Assembly: GCF_000292525.1 (NCBI RefSeq)
Contig: NZ_AEYF01000043.1
Span: 1-54,277, forward strand
DNA from: Rhizobium sp. CCGE 510
Lineage (GTDB): Bacteria; Pseudomonadota; Alphaproteobacteria; Rhizobiales; Rhizobiaceae
Length of the DNA: 54,277 bases
Direction: 5' to 3'
Position 1 is the first letter of the stretch; each line of letters opens with the position of its first letter. Below are positions 51,688 to 54,277 of this stretch, one piece after another. The notes beneath the pieces were generated by a model. That model was not told the DNA's origin. It did no database searches and saw nothing but the letters and a program-made list of their open reading frames with translations. Both the position numbers and the translations under genes were made by a program.

Positions 51688-52329
51688 ATGAACCGTATCC
51701 CCTTCCCCGAGATGAAACGCCCGCTGATCGCCATCCTTCGCGGCATCCGTCCTGACGAGACCGAGAGCATCGTCGGCGCCTTGATCGACAATGGCCTGAC
51801 GGCGATCGAGATTCCGCTGAACTCGCCCGAACCATTCAAATCCATCGAGATCGCCGCGAAGATGGCACCAGCCGAGGTGCTGATCGGCGCCGGCACTGTG
51901 CTGACGGTCGAGGCGGTCGACAGCCTGCATGCAGCCGGCGGCAAGCTGCTGGTCACGCCGAATGTCGAGCCCGAGGTGATCATCCGGGCCCGCGAATACG
52001 GCATGGTGACGATGCCGGGCGTCTTTACGCCGACCGAAGCGCTGGCCGCCGCCCGCGCCGGCACCACTGGTCTCAAATTCTTTCCGGCCAGCGTGCTCGG
52101 CCCTTCCGGCATTACGGCGATCCGGGCCATCCTGCCGCCGGAGCTGGTGATTGCTGCCGTCGGCGGCGTATCAGACAAGAATTTCGGCGATTATACCAAG
52201 GCCGGCATCTTCTCCTTCGGCCTCGGCACCAGCCTCTACAAGCCGGGAATGACCGCGGCAGAGGTTGCCGAGCGCGCCAAGGCGACCATCTACGCCTATG
52301 ATGCAGCCATTGGGAGCGTGAGCGTATGA
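51688..52329 (+). CDS. dgoA: 2-dehydro-3-deoxy-6-phosphogalactonate aldolase
   Basis: DgoA cleaves KDPGal to pyruvate and glyceraldehyde-3-phosphate. The 213-residue class I aldolase shows LIAILRGIRPDETESIVGAL, the catalytic Glu41 in AIEIPLNSP, and the Schiff-base Lys130 in GLKFFPAS, with GAGTVLTVEAVD between. Length and motifs are typical of KDPG/KDPGal aldolases; the dgoK neighbour favours galactonate. Its stop overlaps the next gene by 4 nt (ATGA). Confidence 0.94.
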   Translation: MNRIPFPEMKRPLIAILRGIRPDETESIVGALIDNGLTAIEIPLNSPEPFKSIEIAAKMAPAEVLIGAGTVLTVEAVDSLHAAGGKLLVTPNVEPEVIIRAREYGMVTMPGVFTPTEALAAARAGTTGLKFFPASVLGPSGITAIRAILPPELVIAAVGGVSDKNFGDYTKAGIFSFGLGTSLYKPGMTAAEVAERAKATIYAYDAAIGSVSV

Positions 52330-53213
52330 CCGATATCTACGAGTTCGAGGGCAAGACCCTTTGCAACACCAATTCCGTTCTCGGCGAAGGCCCGACCTAT
52401 GATCCGGACAGCAATACCGTCTGGTGGTTCAACATCCTCGGCAAGGAACTGCACGAGCTCAATCTTTCGACGAGCGCGAAAAAGGTACACCCGTTGCCCG
52501 CCATGGCCAGCGTTCTTGCCCGTATCGATGCCGGACGACAACTGATCGCGACGGAAGAAGGGCTTTTCGTCCGCGATGTGGCCACCGGCAACCTCACTTT
52601 TTACGCCGCGCTCGAAAACGACAGGCCGGAAAATCGTTCGAACGACGGCCGCACCCATCCTTCCGGCGCGCTCTGGATCGGCACAATGAGCAAGCGGGCG
52701 GAAAACCAGGCCGGGGCTATCTATCATGTCGCCAGCGGCAAGGTGACGAAGATCTTCAACGGCATCAGCATCCCGAATTCGATCTGCTTCTCGCCTGACG
52801 GCACGATCGGCTATTATACGGATTCCCGCCTCAACCGGCTGATGCGCGTCATGGTCGATCCGCAGACCGGTCTGCCCTCCGGCGAGCCGATTGTGCTGGT
52901 CGACAGCGCCAACGAGCCCGGCGACATCGACGGCTCGGTGGTCGATGCCGACGGTTATATCTGGAATTCGCGCTGGGGCGCCGGCGTCGTCGACCGTTAC
53001 AATCCCGATGGCCTGCGCATCTCGCGCTACAAGGTTCCCGCCGTCCAGCCCTCCTGCCCTGCCTTCATCGGCGTCAACGCCGATCGGCTGGCGGTGACGA
53101 CCGCCTGGGAAGGGTTGGACGAGGATGCCCGCTCTGCGCAGCCCAGCGCCGGCGCGTTGCTGGAACTCGGCATCGAGGTCAAAGGCGTGTTCGATCCGGT
53201 CTATGTCATCTGA
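52326..53213 (+). CDS. SMP-30/gluconolactonase family lactonase
   Basis: The 295-residue beta-propeller has the family's metal-ligand segments: LGEGPTYDPDSNTVWWFNI (Glu21), NDGRTHPSGALWIGTM, ISIPNSICFSPDG and DIDGSVVDADGYIWNSRWG. It should hydrolyse a sugar lactone, here presumably galactonolactone to galactonate, feeding the dehydratase and then DgoK/DgoA; this substrate is inferred from the operon. It overlaps dgoA by 4 nt, and a terminator follows, closing the operon. Confidence 0.9.
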   Translation: MTDIYEFEGKTLCNTNSVLGEGPTYDPDSNTVWWFNILGKELHELNLSTSAKKVHPLPAMASVLARIDAGRQLIATEEGLFVRDVATGNLTFYAALENDRPENRSNDGRTHPSGALWIGTMSKRAENQAGAIYHVASGKVTKIFNGISIPNSICFSPDGTIGYYTDSRLNRLMRVMVDPQTGLPSGEPIVLVDSANEPGDIDGSVVDADGYIWNSRWGAGVVDRYNPDGLRISRYKVPAVQPSCPAFIGVNADRLAVTTAWEGLDEDARSAQPSAGALLELGIEVKGVFDPVYVI

Positions 53214-53242
53214 ACATCGGATCACCTGAATTTACTTGCCAG

Positions 53243-53268
53243 AGGCGCTCCCGACCGGGGCGCCTTTT
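53243..53268 (+). terminator. Terminator of the dgo operon
   Basis: AGGCGCTCCC and GGGGCGCCTT pair with one bulge around GACC, followed by TTTT. It lies about 30 bp past the lactonase stop. Confidence 0.82.
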
Positions 53269-53439
53269 CGCATTTCGGCCATCGCCTCTTGAAAAATGTT
53301 CCGTGAAAATCGAGAAATTTTCCGTATTTTCAACCGGAACCAATCGGCGCACCAGTCATTTTCCCTTCGAACCGGCGCGGCAATGACACAGATATTGCCG
53401 GGTCAGCGACTACTCCAGGAAAATGAAGGTAGGTTCGAA

Positions 53440-54048
53440 ATGACACGCAAACTCTTGACGACCGTTGCCGCTGGCGCACTGTTTGCCACGGCTTTCGCAC
53501 CGGCGGCATTCTCGCAGGCGGCCCCGCAGCCGGCGGATCCAGCCGCTTCGACGCAGGCAGCGCCTGCCGATCCGGCGGCCCCGAAGCCGCCGATCACCCC
53601 TGACGTTACCAAGCCGTCAGGCGATGCCGCACAGGCTCCGGCCGCAGCACCGACGGCAGACACGGCTCAGGCCGGCTATATCACGGAGCAGTCTCCGGAC
53701 CAGGTCAGCGCCAACACCTATATCGGCCAGTCGGTCTATAACGGCAACAATGAAAGCATCGGCAGCGTCAACGACCTGATCCTCAAGAAGGACGGCGGTT
53801 TCGTTGCTGCGATCGTCGGCGTCGGCGGCTTCCTCGGCATCGGCGAAAAGAACGTCGCCGTGCCGATGGAGAAGATCACCGTCGCTCAGAACACTCAGGA
53901 CGGCAGCGTCAAGCTGACGACTGATGAAACCGCCGAATCGCTGAAGGCCGCCCCTGAGTTCAAGACGCTGGCCATGCAGTCAGCTGAAAAGGCCCCGGCG
54001 GCGACCGGCACCGATACCACGGCCACTGGCTCGACGACCGCCAAGTAA
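53440..54048 (+). CDS. Secreted PRC-barrel domain protein
   Basis: The 202-residue protein has a signal peptide (MTRKLLTTVAAGALFATAFA ending near SQA), a long Ala/Pro-rich low-complexity region to about residue 75, and a PRC-barrel domain (NTYIGQSVYNGNNESIGSVN, DLILKKDGGFVAAIVGVGGF, LGIGEKNVAVPMEKITV) followed by a Thr/Ala tail. PRC-barrels are small beta domains; this rhizobial type is often abundant and stress-linked, but the role is unknown. AAGGTAGG precedes the ATG at 53440. It stands alone, and a strong terminator follows. Confidence 0.87.
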   Translation: MTRKLLTTVAAGALFATAFAPAAFSQAAPQPADPAASTQAAPADPAAPKPPITPDVTKPSGDAAQAPAAAPTADTAQAGYITEQSPDQVSANTYIGQSVYNGNNESIGSVNDLILKKDGGFVAAIVGVGGFLGIGEKNVAVPMEKITVAQNTQDGSVKLTTDETAESLKAAPEFKTLAMQSAEKAPAATGTDTTATGSTTAK

Positions 54049-54115
54049 GCCAGGGCCAAACAGACTCGGGCCGAGGACACTTGGTCCAAGTACCCGCGCG
54101 GGTCGTATAGCGTAG

Positions 54116-54148
54116 GCGATGGTGCTCCTAGGGGTGCCATCGCTTTTT
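54116..54148 (+). terminator. Terminator of the PRC-barrel gene
   Basis: Arms GCGATGG and CCATCGC enclose a loop with further pairing potential (CTCCTAGGGG), followed by five Ts. It is 68 bp past the stop. Confidence 0.85.
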
Positions 54149-54228
54149 GCTGTGCCGTTGCTTAGAAAAGGATGATTTCCGGGTCGGTCGGCTGCCTGGA
54201 ATCTGAATCCTGTTCTAAATTAGAGAGT

Positions 54229-54258
54229 TAGAGCATGATGTCTCGGCATCATGCTCTA
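54229..54258. repeat. Perfect inverted repeat near the window end
   Basis: TAGAGCATGATG and CATCATGCTCTA pair perfectly around TCTCGG. It may be another rhizobial hairpin repeat. It lies in the last 229 bp, where no gene is seen. Confidence 0.7.
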
Positions 54259-54277
54259 GGTGTTTAGTCCCGGCATT

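Noticed and set aside
1..54277. tRNA, rRNA, phage or transposase genes.
   Set aside because: I saw no cloverleaf-like sequence, rRNA segment, integrase or transposase motif when reading the gaps; a dedicated RNA search would be needed to exclude short RNA genes.

Overview
This window is chromosomal DNA of an alphaproteobacterium of the Rhizobiaceae, most probably the Rhizobium etli/leguminosarum group. The evidence is protein-level resemblance (DUF1217, DUF6101 and DUF2007 proteins, a Rhizobium-type dgoK/dgoA cluster), an F0 ATP synthase operon with separate b' and b subunits, an alphaproteobacterial GTTC-N7-GTTC SOS box, high GC, and many short palindromic intergenic repeats of the kind scattered through rhizobial genomes. 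I see no nodulation, nitrogen fixation, plasmid, phage, transposase, CRISPR, rRNA or tRNA genes. Most of the window is core housekeeping DNA.

Layout. 0-6.4 kb: a giant modular DUF1217 protein, a DUF6101 protein, ubiA (ubiquinone synthesis) and a MipA/OmpV outer membrane protein, with four tandem palindromes between the last two. 6.7-16.7 kb: a histidine phosphatase downstream of cfa, tex, glyS on the plus strand, a Cache/HAMP chemoreceptor and a small secreted protein. 16.8-27.2 kb: a long minus-strand run: sppA-like peptidase and a small membrane protein, glyQ, a P-loop kinase, a duplicated scrap of the glyQ 3' end, a DUF2207 lipoprotein of lower GC, lemA, a class I-like aroA, a second DUF2207 protein and purD. 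27.4-31.4 kb: mntH behind a Fur/Mur-like palindrome, a small protein, a TrmN6-like methyltransferase, a DUF2007 protein and a long-chain polyprenyl diphosphate synthase. 31.5-38.1 kb: a TPR protein, ispE and moaB in tight succession, a secreted protein, a glycosyltransferase, a radical SAM protein behind an SOS box, and rnhB, whose start codon lies in the loop of a strong hairpin. 38.4-41.0 kb: the F0 operon atpI-atpB-atpE-b'-b. 41.3-47.4 kb: a SleB-type wall hydrolase, corA-kup (Mg/K transport) and an Mrp/ApbC Fe-S carrier ATPase. 48-54 kb: a LuxR-type regulator, an IclR regulator divergent from an SDR-dgoK-dgoA-lactonase operon for galactose/galactonate use, and a PRC-barrel protein.

Working together: the dgo operon covers most of a De Ley-Doudoroff route (dehydrogenase, lactonase, KDGal kinase, KDPGal aldolase), but the galactonate dehydratase is not here. 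GlyQ and GlyS form one tRNA synthetase, yet their genes lie about 11 kb apart on opposite strands. UbiA and the polyprenyl synthase both serve ubiquinone, and IspE supplies their isoprenoid precursors.

Observations that most merit checking: the diverged glyQ 3' remnant bracketing a kinase gene next to a low-GC islet; the hairpin enclosing the rnhB ribosome binding site and start; the SOS box before a PA0069-type radical SAM gene; a second EPSP synthase with Phe in place of the class I Pro101, sitting between lemA and its DUF2207 partner; the ten-module DUF1217 protein; and four tandem 58-59 bp palindromes. I found no clear multi-gene system that is plainly new.
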